A DNA stretch of 64,000 nt from AWTP1-13 sp963820375 (GTDB taxonomy: Bacteria; Pseudomonadota; Alphaproteobacteria; Rhizobiales; Hyphomicrobiaceae), in contig CAWFZX010000001.1 in NCBI GenBank assembly GCA_963820375.1, positions 1-64,000 on the forward strand, given 5' to 3'. This document shows positions 53,275 through 61,823 of the stretch, one piece after another. Below the pieces are notes generated by a model. The model was not told the DNA's origin. It searched no databases and saw only the letters and a program-made list of their open reading frames with translations. The position numbers were made by a program, and so were the translations under genes. How positions within the stretch are numbered: the stretch's first letter is position 1; each line of letters begins with the position of its first letter.

Positions 53275-54162
53275 GTGCCGGCCCAAGCGCGTCACCACTG
53301 TGGTGACGGGCACCCCCGAGGTTCTGGGGCCTGCGCCTTTGACGAGAGGCGGTGCGATCAAGAGGACGCAGCCATCGACCTGTCGATCTTCATCATCGAT
53401 GCCTTTGCCGAGCGGCCGATGACGGGCAATCCCGCGGCGGTCTGCCCGCTCGAGGCGTGGCTGCCGGCGGCAACGATGCAGGCCATCGCCTGTGAAATGA
53501 ACCTTTCGGAAACCGCGTTCTTCGCTCCAGTTCCCAACAGCGGCGCCTTTGGCATCCGCTGGTTTACGCCCAGTCGTGAGGTCGATTTGATCGGCCATGC
53601 CACGCTTGCGGCCGGTCACCTGGTGTTGGAGCGCCTGCGGCCAGAGGCGCGGTCGGTCCGCTTTCTGAGCGACAACACCGAGTTGATCGTTGCCCGCAAG
53701 GAGGGCGCCTTGGCGCTCGAAATGCCGGCCCTGCCCCCGCAACCGGTCCGACCGCCGCCGGCTCTGGCACGGGGATTGGGGAGGCAGCCGAAGGCGGTGT
53801 TGGCCGCCAAGCACTACCTTTGCGTGTTCGATGCCGCCGACGAGATCTCGGGGCTGACGCCGGATATGGGACTGATTGCGGGCCTCGATTTGCCGGCGGT
53901 CATTGTCACCGCTCCGGGCACCGAAGATGCCGATTTCGTCTCTCGCTTTTTTGCGCCAGCCAACGGCGTGCCCGAGGATCCCGTGTCGGGTGTAGCGCAT
54001 CTTTGCCTGGCGCCCTATTGGAGCCAACGCTTGGGCAAGCACGACCTGATTGGGCGCCAGCTTTCCGCGCGCGGAGGCCGCGTGCGTTGCCGCCATTTGG
54101 GGGCGCGCGTTGAGCTCAGCGGCAACGCCGTGATCTTCCTGGCAGGCCGGATCACCCTCTAG
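53275..54162 (+). CDS. PhzF family isomerase-like protein with an unresolved start
   Basis: Homology to the PhzF (phenazine biosynthesis-like) family covers codons from about 53374: LSIFIIDAFAERPMTGNPAA, then MNLSETAFF with the catalytic Glu, VDLIGHATLAAGHL, and PEDPVSGVAHLCLAPYW. The two halves make a diaminopimelate-epimerase-like fold. The expected start has no ATG. The frame there reads ATC GAC CTG, so the real start could be CTG at 53380, the ATG at 53419 (too short), or the GTG at 53275 with a 35-residue non-homologous leader. The coordinate given is the longest option. It directly follows the P450. Confidence 0.82.
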   Translation: MPAQARHHCGDGHPRGSGACAFDERRCDQEDAAIDLSIFIIDAFAERPMTGNPAAVCPLEAWLPAATMQAIACEMNLSETAFFAPVPNSGAFGIRWFTPSREVDLIGHATLAAGHLVLERLRPEARSVRFLSDNTELIVARKEGALALEMPALPPQPVRPPPALARGLGRQPKAVLAAKHYLCVFDAADEISGLTPDMGLIAGLDLPAVIVTAPGTEDADFVSRFFAPANGVPEDPVSGVAHLCLAPYWSQRLGKHDLIGRQLSARGGRVRCRHLGARVELSGNAVIFLAGRITL

Positions 54163-54487
54163 CCGATCAGGCGTCCCTCGGGAGCTGCAAGCCTGCGCCC
54201 GCGCAGCATCGCCCCGAGGCAGCCAAAAGGGGCAGCTCGCATCTTGGCAGCGTTAGCGCAGCCGGGCCGGTCTCGGTCGGGGCCGCGCTTTTGTCTCAAG
54301 TGTTGCTGTCATCTAGGGTCTGGAGCGGCGACCTACTTTGCCATAAGACAGTATCTCTTGCCGGGCCCGGCTGCTGACCTGGAGGTTGCGCAGGCGATGC
54401 GCTGCCGGCGAAGCGATGAGCTTGTGCGGAGTGAACGATGAGCTCGTTGAAACTAAAGGTCACCATCTGGAAATGCTCGGAGGCTTC
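54163..54487. other. Intergenic region before the Liv-type operon
   Basis: About 325 bases with no supported gene; expected to contain the promoter of the transporter operon. Confidence 0.35.
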
Positions 54488-55729
54488 ATGACATCCCTGC
54501 GGTTTGTTGCAGCGTTTGTTGCAACCCTTGTTCTGGCCGGCGGTCAATCGGCGGCGCAGGACACCATCAAGATCGCCTACATCGATCCGCTCTCTGGCCC
54601 CGGTGCCACGGTCGGCGAGGTTGGTCTCAAGACCTTCCAATTCCTGGCTGATGAGCTGAACGCCAAGGGCGGCGCGGCCGGCAAAAAGTTTGAGATCCTG
54701 CCATTTGACAACAAGACCAATCCGCAAGAAAGCCTCGTGCAGGTGCAAAAGGCAGTCGATGCGGGTGCCCGCATCATCACCCAGGGCAACGGCTCATCGG
54801 TGGCCGCGGCGCTGTCGGATTGGGTCGCCAAGTACAATGAGCGCAACCCCGGCAAGGAACTGATCTATCTCAATTATGCCGCCGTCGATCCGGTACTCAC
54901 CAACGACAAGTGCAATTTTTCGCATTTTCGCTGGGACGCCAACTCCGACATCAAGATGGAGGCCCTGACCAACTACATGAAGGGCCAGAAGGACATCAAA
55001 AAGGTCTATCTGATCAATCAGGACTATTCCTTCGGCCAAGCCGTTCGCAAGGCCGCCGTCGAGATGCTGAAGGCCAAGCGAGCTGACGTGCAGGTGGTGG
55101 GCGATGAGCTGCATCCCCTGCTCAAGGTGACGGACTTTGCCCCCTACATCGCCAAGATCAAAGCCTCTGGCGCCGACACGGTGATCACGGGAAATTGGAG
55201 TCAGGACTTCGCCCTGTTGCTGAAGGCGGCGGCAGACGCGGGCCTGCAGGTCAACTGGTACACCTACTATGCCGGCGGCACCGGCGGCCCGACGTCGGTA
55301 AAGCAGACGGGGCTCAACCACCGCGTATTTGCGATCCAGGAGGGCTCGGCCAACGTCGATCATGCCGCCTCGCAGGCGACCGAGAAGGCATTCCGCGAAA
55401 AGTTCGGCGTGTCGATTTTCTATCCGCGCGCCTTCAATCAAATGCGGATGTTGGCGACAGCCATCGGCAAGGCAAATTCCACCGATCCCAACAAGATCGC
55501 GCTGGCGCTTGAGGATATGAAGTTCGACGTCTTCAATGGCGGCGAAGGCTTCATGCGCAAGGACGATCATCAATTCTTCCAGCCGATGTACATCGTTTCC
55601 CTGGGCGAGCTTGGGCCGAAGGAACCGTTTGACGAGGAAAAGACCGGCTGGGGCTGGCGCACCATCGCCAGGCTCGATGCCAAGGATACAATTCTGCCCA
55701 CCACCTGCAAAATGCCGCGACCGAGCTGA
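54488..55729 (+). CDS. Branched-chain amino acid-type ABC transporter substrate-binding protein
   Basis: A 413-residue LivJ/LivK-like binding protein with a signal peptide (MTSLRFVAAFVATLVLAGGQ to AAQ). The body has IKIAYIDPLSGPGATVGEVG, ITQGNGSSVAAALSDWV and VITGNWSQDFALLLKAAADA, the usual two-lobe fold. The ATG at 54488 is preceded by GGAGG at four bases; an upstream ATG lacks support. It begins the five-gene importer operon. Liv-type systems also carry aromatic acids, amides and urea, so the ligand cannot be inferred. Confidence 0.92.
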   Translation: MTSLRFVAAFVATLVLAGGQSAAQDTIKIAYIDPLSGPGATVGEVGLKTFQFLADELNAKGGAAGKKFEILPFDNKTNPQESLVQVQKAVDAGARIITQGNGSSVAAALSDWVAKYNERNPGKELIYLNYAAVDPVLTNDKCNFSHFRWDANSDIKMEALTNYMKGQKDIKKVYLINQDYSFGQAVRKAAVEMLKAKRADVQVVGDELHPLLKVTDFAPYIAKIKASGADTVITGNWSQDFALLLKAAADAGLQVNWYTYYAGGTGGPTSVKQTGLNHRVFAIQEGSANVDHAASQATEKAFREKFGVSIFYPRAFNQMRMLATAIGKANSTDPNKIALALEDMKFDVFNGGEGFMRKDDHQFFQPMYIVSLGELGPKEPFDEEKTGWGWRTIARLDAKDTILPTTCKMPRPS

Positions 55730-55797
55730 CGGAGCGACGCTGGGCCGCCGAACGGCGAGACGTCGGCGGCCCCTCGCGCTACCCGGGAGGGCGCCAC

Positions 55798-56748
55798 GTG
55801 GCGGAACTGGTTTTAATCTCCACCCTCAACGGGGTCCTTTTCGGCCTCTTGCTGTTCTTGATGGCGAGCGGGCTGACGCTGATTTTTTCCATGATGGGCG
55901 TGCTCAACTTTGCGCATGCCAGCTTCTACATGCTGGGGGCCTTTCTCGGCTTCCAGATCAGCCGCTGGGCCGGCTTCTGGTCGGCGCTGATCCTGGCCCC
56001 GGTGCTGGTCGGCCTCGCCGGAGCTTTGGTCGAGCGCTTCGGCTTGCGCAACGTGCACAAGCACGGCCACGTGGCCGAGCTGCTCTTCACTTTCGGTTTG
56101 GCCTTCGTCATCGAAGAGCTGGTGCAGATCGTGTGGGGAAAGTCGCCGGTCGATTTTCGCACGCCGGCGCTGCTCGATTTCCCGGCCTTCACGGTGTTTG
56201 CCACCAACTATCCTGCCTACAAGCTGTTCATGCTGGTGATCTCGATTGCCATCTTTGTCGGCCTGTTTGTCATGCTGACGCGTACGCGCATTGGCCTGAT
56301 CGTGCAGGCCGCCCTGACCCACCCGCACATGGTTGCGCATCTCGGCCACAACGTGCCGTTTGTCTTCATGTCGGTGTTCGGTGTGGGTGCGGCACTCGCC
56401 GGCATCGCCGGCGTCATTGCCGGGCCGGCCTTGGTGACGCAGGCGAGCATGGCGGCGCTGCTCGGGCCCATCCTGTTCGTCGTCGTGGTGGTCGGTGGCC
56501 TCGGCTCGCTGCAGGGGGCTTTGTTCGCCTCGCTGTTGATCGGCTTGCTGCAAACTTTTGCCATTTCCGTCAACCTCTCGCTGTCGGACATTTTCGCCGG
56601 CTCCGGCTTTAGCCCACAGCCGAGTACGCTGTTGGATGATCTCTGGCGCGTCTCGGTCGCGCAAATCGCACCGATCCTGCCCTACGTGCTGCTCATTCTC
56701 GTCTTGATTTTCAAGCCCACCGGCTTGTTCGGGAACCGAGAAACATGA
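55798..56748 (+). CDS. livH: LivH-type ABC transporter permease
   Basis: A 316-residue inner membrane permease of the branched-chain amino acid family. It begins with a membrane helix leading to GLTLIFSMMGVLNFAHASF, the LivH signature. Later come ALTHPHMVAHLGHN and GSLQGALFASLLIG near the cytoplasmic coupling loop. The start is the GTG at 55798 with GGGAGGG six bases upstream. It overlaps the next gene by four bases (ATGA), so the two permeases are translationally coupled. Confidence 0.92.
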   Translation: MAELVLISTLNGVLFGLLLFLMASGLTLIFSMMGVLNFAHASFYMLGAFLGFQISRWAGFWSALILAPVLVGLAGALVERFGLRNVHKHGHVAELLFTFGLAFVIEELVQIVWGKSPVDFRTPALLDFPAFTVFATNYPAYKLFMLVISIAIFVGLFVMLTRTRIGLIVQAALTHPHMVAHLGHNVPFVFMSVFGVGAALAGIAGVIAGPALVTQASMAALLGPILFVVVVVGGLGSLQGALFASLLIGLLQTFAISVNLSLSDIFAGSGFSPQPSTLLDDLWRVSVAQIAPILPYVLLILVLIFKPTGLFGNRET

Positions 56749-58052
56749 GTGATGCCATCCTCACGCGTGCTTCGGCGACGGCGGCAGCAAGCGGGGTCGG
56801 CCGCCTTGCGCCCTATGGATTGTGGATCGCCTCGGGCCTGCTGTTGGTGGTGCTGCCGATGCTGTTTCGCTCCGGCACGGCGCTGACGATCATGAGCCTG
56901 ATGGGCATCTCCATCATCTTTGCGCTCTCCTACAACATGCTGCTCGGGCAAACCGGCATGCTTTCGTTCGGTCATGCCGTTTACTATGGCCTTGGCGCCT
57001 ACTTCACGGTGCACGCCATCAATGCCGCGGTTGCGGCCAAGCTGCCGATCCCTCTCATCGCCATGCCGCTGGTCGGTGCGCTCGCCGGGCTGGCCTTCGC
57101 CATGCTGTTTGGTTGGGTATCGACCAAGCGCAGCGGCACCGCCTTTGCCATGATCTCGCTCGGTCTCGCCGAGTTGGTCGGCTCGAGTTCCTTGATTCTG
57201 CGCTCGTTTTTCGGCGGCGAGGAAGGGGTCACGACCAATCGCACCAAACTGCTGCGCCTGTTTGACTGGAATTTCGGTCCACAGCTGCAAGTGTATTACC
57301 TGATCGCTGCCTGGTGCCTCTTCTGCGTCGCCCTCATGTATGCGCTAACACGCACGCCGTTTGGCCGCATGTGCAATGCCGTGCGCGACAATCCGGAACG
57401 TGTGCAGTTCGTCGGCTACAATCCGCAAGTGGTCCGCTATATCGCCTTTTGCCTGTCCGGCATGTTTGCCGGTGTCGCCGGTGGCCTCGCCTCGATCAAC
57501 TTCGAGCTCGCCAATGCGGCACTGTTCGGCGCCGCGCAATCCGGCAATGTGCTGCTGGCAACCTTCATTGGCGGCGCCGGTCACTTCGTCGGTCCCATCC
57601 TAGGCGCCGTGCTGGTGACCTACCTGCAAAACATGCTGAGCGATGTGACCGAGGTCTGGCAGCTCTATTTCGGCTTGATGTTCATCGCCACCGTCATGTA
57701 TGCCCCCGGCGGCCTCGCCGGACTTTTCATGATGCATGGGCCGATTTGGCGGGCCGGCGCCAGCGCCGGGGTGCTAGCCGCGTATGCGCTGATGCTGGTT
57801 CCGATCGCGCTGGTGGCGGTCGGGGCAGTTTTGCTGATCGAAATGACAACGCATCTCGGCGTCAAGGCGGCGGAAGGCGCGATCATGAAGATCGGCGGCG
57901 TCACTTTCGATACCAAGAGCTGGCTGTCGTGGGGGTTCGCCGTGGCGCTCCTGGTCGGCGGTGGCCTGCTGGCGCGCCTGGCCTGGCGCCGCGTCGCCGC
58001 GGCCTGGGAGCGCGCACAGGCGATTGCGCGTGAGAAGGGGCTCATCGTATGA
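56745..58052 (+). CDS. livM: LivM-type ABC transporter permease with a C-terminal extension
   Basis: A 435-residue permease. The core has YNMLLGQTGMLSFGHAVYYG (LivM signature), RTPFGRMCNAVRDNPERVQF (coupling loop) and GAGHFVGPILGAVLVTYLQN. Usual LivM proteins are about 320-350 residues. Here about 100 residues follow, with two further hydrophobic segments (around 336-365 and 385-405) separated by a polar loop. It overlaps livH and livG by four bases each. The extension is unusual but recurs, I believe, in some proteobacterial homologues. Confidence 0.91.
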   Translation: MSDAILTRASATAAASGVGRLAPYGLWIASGLLLVVLPMLFRSGTALTIMSLMGISIIFALSYNMLLGQTGMLSFGHAVYYGLGAYFTVHAINAAVAAKLPIPLIAMPLVGALAGLAFAMLFGWVSTKRSGTAFAMISLGLAELVGSSSLILRSFFGGEEGVTTNRTKLLRLFDWNFGPQLQVYYLIAAWCLFCVALMYALTRTPFGRMCNAVRDNPERVQFVGYNPQVVRYIAFCLSGMFAGVAGGLASINFELANAALFGAAQSGNVLLATFIGGAGHFVGPILGAVLVTYLQNMLSDVTEVWQLYFGLMFIATVMYAPGGLAGLFMMHGPIWRAGASAGVLAAYALMLVPIALVAVGAVLLIEMTTHLGVKAAEGAIMKIGGVTFDTKSWLSWGFAVALLVGGGLLARLAWRRVAAAWERAQAIAREKGLIV

Positions 58053-58831
58053 GCGCGGTGGCGGCACAGCGCAGCGGCAACGCGACGCCGGCACTGGAGA
58101 TGCGAGGGTTGCGCAAGAGCTTTGGTGCGGCCGAGATCATCCGGGGCGTCGACCTGACGATCCCGACGGGCGAGCGGCACGCCGTCATCGGCCCAAATGG
58201 CGCGGGCAAATCGACCCTGTTCAACCTGATTAGCGGCTTGCTGGTGCCGAGCGCCGGCGAGATCAGGCTGTACGGTGCCCCGGTCAACCAGTTGCCGGCC
58301 TATCGCATCAATCGACGCGGGCTGTCGCGCTCCTTTCAGGTCACCAACATCTTTCCCAAACTCAGCGTGTGGGAGAACGTGCGCTGCGCGGTGCTGTGGT
58401 CCAAGGGTGAGAAATACACATTCTGGCGGCCGCTCGACAGCAACCAGGAGATCGCCGCACGCACCCAAGAGGTACTGACCGAGATCAAGCTGATCTCGCG
58501 CAAGGACCTACCGGCGGGGGTATTAACCTACGCCGAGCAGCGCGCGCTGGAGATCGGCATCACGATGGCCGGCGGTGCCCGCGTGATCCTGCTCGACGAG
58601 CCCACCGCGGGCATGAGCCATGCCGAGACCGAGCGCGCCGTCGACTTGATCCGCCGCATCAGCGAAGGCCGCACCTTGGTCATCGTCGAGCATGACATGA
58701 GCGTCGTCTTCGGGCTGGCCGACCGCATCTCGGTGCTGGTCTATGGTGAGATCATTGCCAGCGGCAGCCCAGCCGAGATTCGCGGCAATGCCAAGGTCAG
58801 GGAAGCCTATCTCGGCGAGGAGGCGCACTGA
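58049..58831 (+). CDS. livG: LivG-type ABC transporter ATP-binding protein
   Basis: A 260-residue ATPase. Walker A is GPNGAGKST with K54. The Q-loop region is RSFQVTNIFPKLSVWENV, and Walker B is RVILLDEPTAGMSHAE, followed by the H-loop VIVEHDMSVV. The signature segment is degenerate: LTYAEQRALEIGI replaces the usual LSYGxQR, normal for LivG. It pairs with LivF on the LivHM dimer. The ATG overlaps livM by four bases. Confidence 0.93.
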   Translation: MSAVAAQRSGNATPALEMRGLRKSFGAAEIIRGVDLTIPTGERHAVIGPNGAGKSTLFNLISGLLVPSAGEIRLYGAPVNQLPAYRINRRGLSRSFQVTNIFPKLSVWENVRCAVLWSKGEKYTFWRPLDSNQEIAARTQEVLTEIKLISRKDLPAGVLTYAEQRALEIGITMAGGARVILLDEPTAGMSHAETERAVDLIRRISEGRTLVIVEHDMSVVFGLADRISVLVYGEIIASGSPAEIRGNAKVREAYLGEEAH

Positions 58832-59526
58832 TGCTAGAGGTCCGCGACCTCAACGCCTACTACGGCAAGAGCCATATTCTGCAGGGGGTGAACCTCGATG
58901 TTTCCGCCGGCGAGGTCGTCAGTTTGCTCGGCCGCAACGGGGTCGGCCGTTCCACCACGGTCAAGGCGATCATGGGCGAAGTTGCGCCAGCCGGCAGCAT
59001 TCGCTTCAAGGGGCGCGACATCGCCGGCCTGCCCAGCTACCGCATCGCTCGCCTGGGCCTGGGCTATGTGCCGGAAAACCGCGACATCTTCCCCTCTTTG
59101 ACGGTTGCGCAGAATTTGCTGCTCGGCCAGAAGAATCCCCGGCGTCAGGGTCGCTGGCGCCTGCAAGACATGCTCGACATGTTCCCCAATTTGAAGGCAC
59201 GCGTCGATACGGCAGCGGGCGTCCTGTCGGGCGGCGAGAAGCAGATGCTGACCATGTGCCGGACGCTGATGGGCGATCCGGAGCTCATCATGATTGATGA
59301 GCCGACCGAAGGGCTGGCCCCGCTGATCGTCAAACAGGTGGGCGAGCTGATCTCCGAGATCGCCCGACGCGGACTTGCCATTTTGCTGGTGGAGCAAAAG
59401 CTGTCGATTGCGCTGGATATTTCCAAGCGGGTCTATGTCATGGGGCACGGCCGCATCGTCTTCGAGGGGACGCCGGCCGATCTCAAAGCCAACCAGCAAG
59501 TGCGACACGATTGGCTCGAAGTTTGA
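58831..59526 (+). CDS. livF: LivF-type ABC transporter ATP-binding protein with altered Walker A
   Basis: A 231-residue ATPase, the partner of LivG. The Walker A loop reads GRNGVGRSTT, with Arg40 where the catalytic Lys is expected. The signature LSGGEKQ, Walker B (LIMIDEPTEGLAP) and H-loop (LLVEQKLS) are normal. GLGYVPENRDIFPSLTVAQN is the typical LivF block. The start overlaps the livG stop by one base. The change is in the codon itself (CGT) and may be a feature of a LivF subfamily rather than a defect. Confidence 0.92.
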   Translation: MLEVRDLNAYYGKSHILQGVNLDVSAGEVVSLLGRNGVGRSTTVKAIMGEVAPAGSIRFKGRDIAGLPSYRIARLGLGYVPENRDIFPSLTVAQNLLLGQKNPRRQGRWRLQDMLDMFPNLKARVDTAAGVLSGGEKQMLTMCRTLMGDPELIMIDEPTEGLAPLIVKQVGELISEIARRGLAILLVEQKLSIALDISKRVYVMGHGRIVFEGTPADLKANQQVRHDWLEV

Positions 59527-59574
59527 CGCGCCGGTCGCTGCTCAGTCGAATGAAGGCAACGGCCATTGGCCCAG

Positions 59575-59589
59575 GCGCCGGCCCGGCGC
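59575..59589. terminator. Possible hairpin between converging livF and GMC genes
   Basis: GCGCCG-gcc-CGGCGC is a perfect 6-bp stem between converging genes. No T-run follows on either strand, so intrinsic termination is uncertain. Confidence 0.3.
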
Positions 59590-59600
59590 TTGCCAGCCCG

Positions 59601-61223
59601 TCATCTGCCGGCAAGCGACTTGGCGATGACGTCCGATGCTTTTTCGGCAATCATGATGGTGGCGGGGTGGATGTTGGGCGAGGGGATCGCCGGCATCACC
59701 GAAGCGTCGACCACGCGTAGGCCTTCGACGCCGCGCACGCGCAGCTCACTATCGACCACCGCCTTCTCGTCCTGTCCCATGCGGCAGGTGCCGCAGGGAT
59801 GGTAGACCGTACCTGCGACCTGGCGAATGAAGGCGCGGATATCGTCGTCCGCCACCACGTGCGCTCCTGGCCTCACCTCGGAGAAGATTAGGGAGCGATA
59901 GGGTTCGGTGGCGATGATTTGCCGACCGATGTGGAATGCCGCCACCGTGCGACGCATGTCGTCGTCGTCGCTATCGCTGAAATAGTTGGCAAAGATGCGA
60001 GGCTTGGAGCGCCTGGTTCCATCCGCCAGCTTGATTTCGCCCCGGCTCTTGGGTCGGCAAACGCAAAAATTGAAGCCGAAGCCGGGCCAACGGTCCAAGC
60101 CGCGGGTGAGGTGCTCGGTCGAGAAGTTGGTCGACTGGAACTGCAGATCGGGGACCGGTTCACTCGGATTGGATTTGGCAAACAACGTGGCCTCCGTCGC
60201 CCCGACCGCGAGCTGGCCCGAGGACGATGTCAACCAGTCGAACGCCATCCGAGCTTGCTGACGCCGCGAGGTGAGAATCTCATTCAAGGTGCCGGGCGTC
60301 TGCGTCAGGAAGGTGAAGCGTGCCTGCACATGATCCTGCAGGTTTTTGCCCACGCCCGGCAAATCATGCTCGACGTCGATGCCGATCTGCCGCAATTCGG
60401 CGGCCGGTCCGACCCCCGAATTCAGCAACAGGGCAGGAGAATTGATGGTGCCGGCCGACACGATCACCTCGCGCCGCGCCCTGATGCGCCGGACTTGACC
60501 TTTTTCCTCGACCTCGACGCCAATCGCGCGCCCACCCTCAAACAGGATCCGGCGCACCAAGGTCTGCGTCATTAACTTGAGGTTCTTGCGCGCAAGATTG
60601 GGTTTCAGGTAGCCGGCCGCCGTCGAACAGCGCCAGCCGTTGCGCACGTTGAGCTGGACGATGCCGACCCCATCGATGCGTTCGCCATTGAAGTCGCTGT
60701 TGCGGGGATGTTGCAAGCGCGTGCACGCTTCCACGAAGGCCCTGGCATTCGCCGAGGGGTTCTTGATGTCCGATATGGTGATGGGGCCACCCTGAGCGCG
60801 GTAGGCGTCGGCACCCCCGACGTTATGCTCCATGCGCTTGAAGTAGGGCAGCACCTCCTTGTAGCTCCAGCCCGACGCGCCCAAAGCCTCCCAGGTGTCA
60901 TAATCGCTCGGTGCCCCACGCAGGAACACCAGGCCGTTGATCGAACCCGAACCACCCAGCACCTTGCCGCGCGGCCAGCTGAGACGCCGACCGTTGAGAT
61001 GCGGCTCGGGTTCGGTCTCATAGCCCCAGTTGACGTTGGCATTGGGCACCAGCTTGCCGAAGCCTAAGGGAATATGGATCCACGGATTGCGGTCACGCGC
61101 TCCCGCTTCCGTCAGACACAAGCTGATCGCCGGGTTCTCGGTCAGGCGCGTTGCCAGCACGCACCCCGCCGAGCCGCCGCCGGCGACCACCACATCGAAC
61201 TCAAGATCGGACGCATCAGCCAA
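59601..61223 (-). CDS. GMC family oxidoreductase (choline/alcohol dehydrogenase-like)
   Basis: A 540-residue FAD enzyme. The N-terminal AGGGSAGCVLATRL binds FAD. The first GMC signature is around WPRGKVLGGSGSINGL, the second near AGTINSPALLLNSGVGP. The catalytic His is in AGTVYHPCGTCRMG, with the Asn motif in PSPNIHPATIMIAEKASD. These enzymes oxidise alcohols using quinones or oxygen. The start is the TTG at 61223, with AAAGGGAA upstream; the frame runs open to 61361 without homology. It is convergent with the Liv importer. The specific alcohol is unknown. Confidence 0.92.
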   Translation of the reverse strand: MADASDLEFDVVVAGGGSAGCVLATRLTENPAISLCLTEAGARDRNPWIHIPLGFGKLVPNANVNWGYETEPEPHLNGRRLSWPRGKVLGGSGSINGLVFLRGAPSDYDTWEALGASGWSYKEVLPYFKRMEHNVGGADAYRAQGGPITISDIKNPSANARAFVEACTRLQHPRNSDFNGERIDGVGIVQLNVRNGWRCSTAAGYLKPNLARKNLKLMTQTLVRRILFEGGRAIGVEVEEKGQVRRIRARREVIVSAGTINSPALLLNSGVGPAAELRQIGIDVEHDLPGVGKNLQDHVQARFTFLTQTPGTLNEILTSRRQQARMAFDWLTSSSGQLAVGATEATLFAKSNPSEPVPDLQFQSTNFSTEHLTRGLDRWPGFGFNFCVCRPKSRGEIKLADGTRRSKPRIFANYFSDSDDDDMRRTVAAFHIGRQIIATEPYRSLIFSEVRPGAHVVADDDIRAFIRQVAGTVYHPCGTCRMGQDEKAVVDSELRVRGVEGLRVVDASVMPAIPSPNIHPATIMIAEKASDVIAKSLAGR

Positions 61224-61391
61224 GACATTTCCCTTTCCCTTGCCGCATCGAACCCGCGGCCAGCGCGCGCTGCAAGAACCGAGGCAATGACCTTTGCGGA
61301 GAAGGCCGCGGAGCCAGTATGACCAACACACCAGCGCGCCGACAAGCGCCCCTGGGGGCAAACGCCCGCAGAGGTGTCCATCCCAGACGTT

Positions 61392-61823
61392 CTAGGGCGC
61401 GGCGACAAACAGCGGGATTTGCCGGCTGGTGCGCGTTTGATAGTCCGCGTAAGGGGGAAAAGCGGCCACGGCCAGCGCCCACAGGCGCGCGCGTTCGGCC
61501 GCGTCCGTGACCTCGTGCACGCGCATCGGCCGCACGACGGTCTCGTCGCGCAGCTCAACCTGCGGATTGGCACGCAGATTATGCACCCAGACGGGGTCCT
61601 TGGGCGCCCCACCCTGCGAGGCGACGAGGACGTAACGATCGCCGTCTTTGACACGCATCAGCGGCGTTTTGCGAATGGCGCCCGTTTTGTTGCCGGAGTG
61701 CGTGACAAGGATCACGGGCAACCCGGTGTCGCGCAGCGTGGTGCCCTTGGTGCCGCCGCTGCTTTCGTAGAGCTCGACCTGCTCTCGCACCCAGTCTCGC
61801 GGGCTTGGGATATAGCTGGCCAC
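61392..61823 (-). CDS. Ddn-like nitroreductase family protein (F420-type)
   Basis: A 143-residue split beta-barrel protein of the deazaflavin (F420)-dependent nitroreductase family. Key features are VILVTHSGNKTGAIRKTPLM, YVLVASQGGAPKDPVWVHNL and NPQVELRDET near the middle. Characterised members reduce substrates with F420H2, mostly in Actinobacteria, but related proteins occur elsewhere without proven F420 use. The GTG at 61823 has GGGAGGA upstream and fits homology better than the ATG at 61892. It is on the same strand as the GMC gene, about 170 bases upstream of it. Confidence 0.87.
   Translation of the reverse strand: MASYIPSPRDWVREQVELYESSGGTKGTTLRDTGLPVILVTHSGNKTGAIRKTPLMRVKDGDRYVLVASQGGAPKDPVWVHNLRANPQVELRDETVVRPMRVHEVTDAAERARLWALAVAAFPPYADYQTRTSRQIPLFVAAP

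Noticed and set aside
51577..54096. An 839-codon open frame on the minus strand opposite the P450 and PhzF genes
   Set aside because: High-GC shadow: the plus-strand genes carry clear family motifs, while the antisense product is Arg/Gly/His-rich with no recognisable domain or ribosome binding site.
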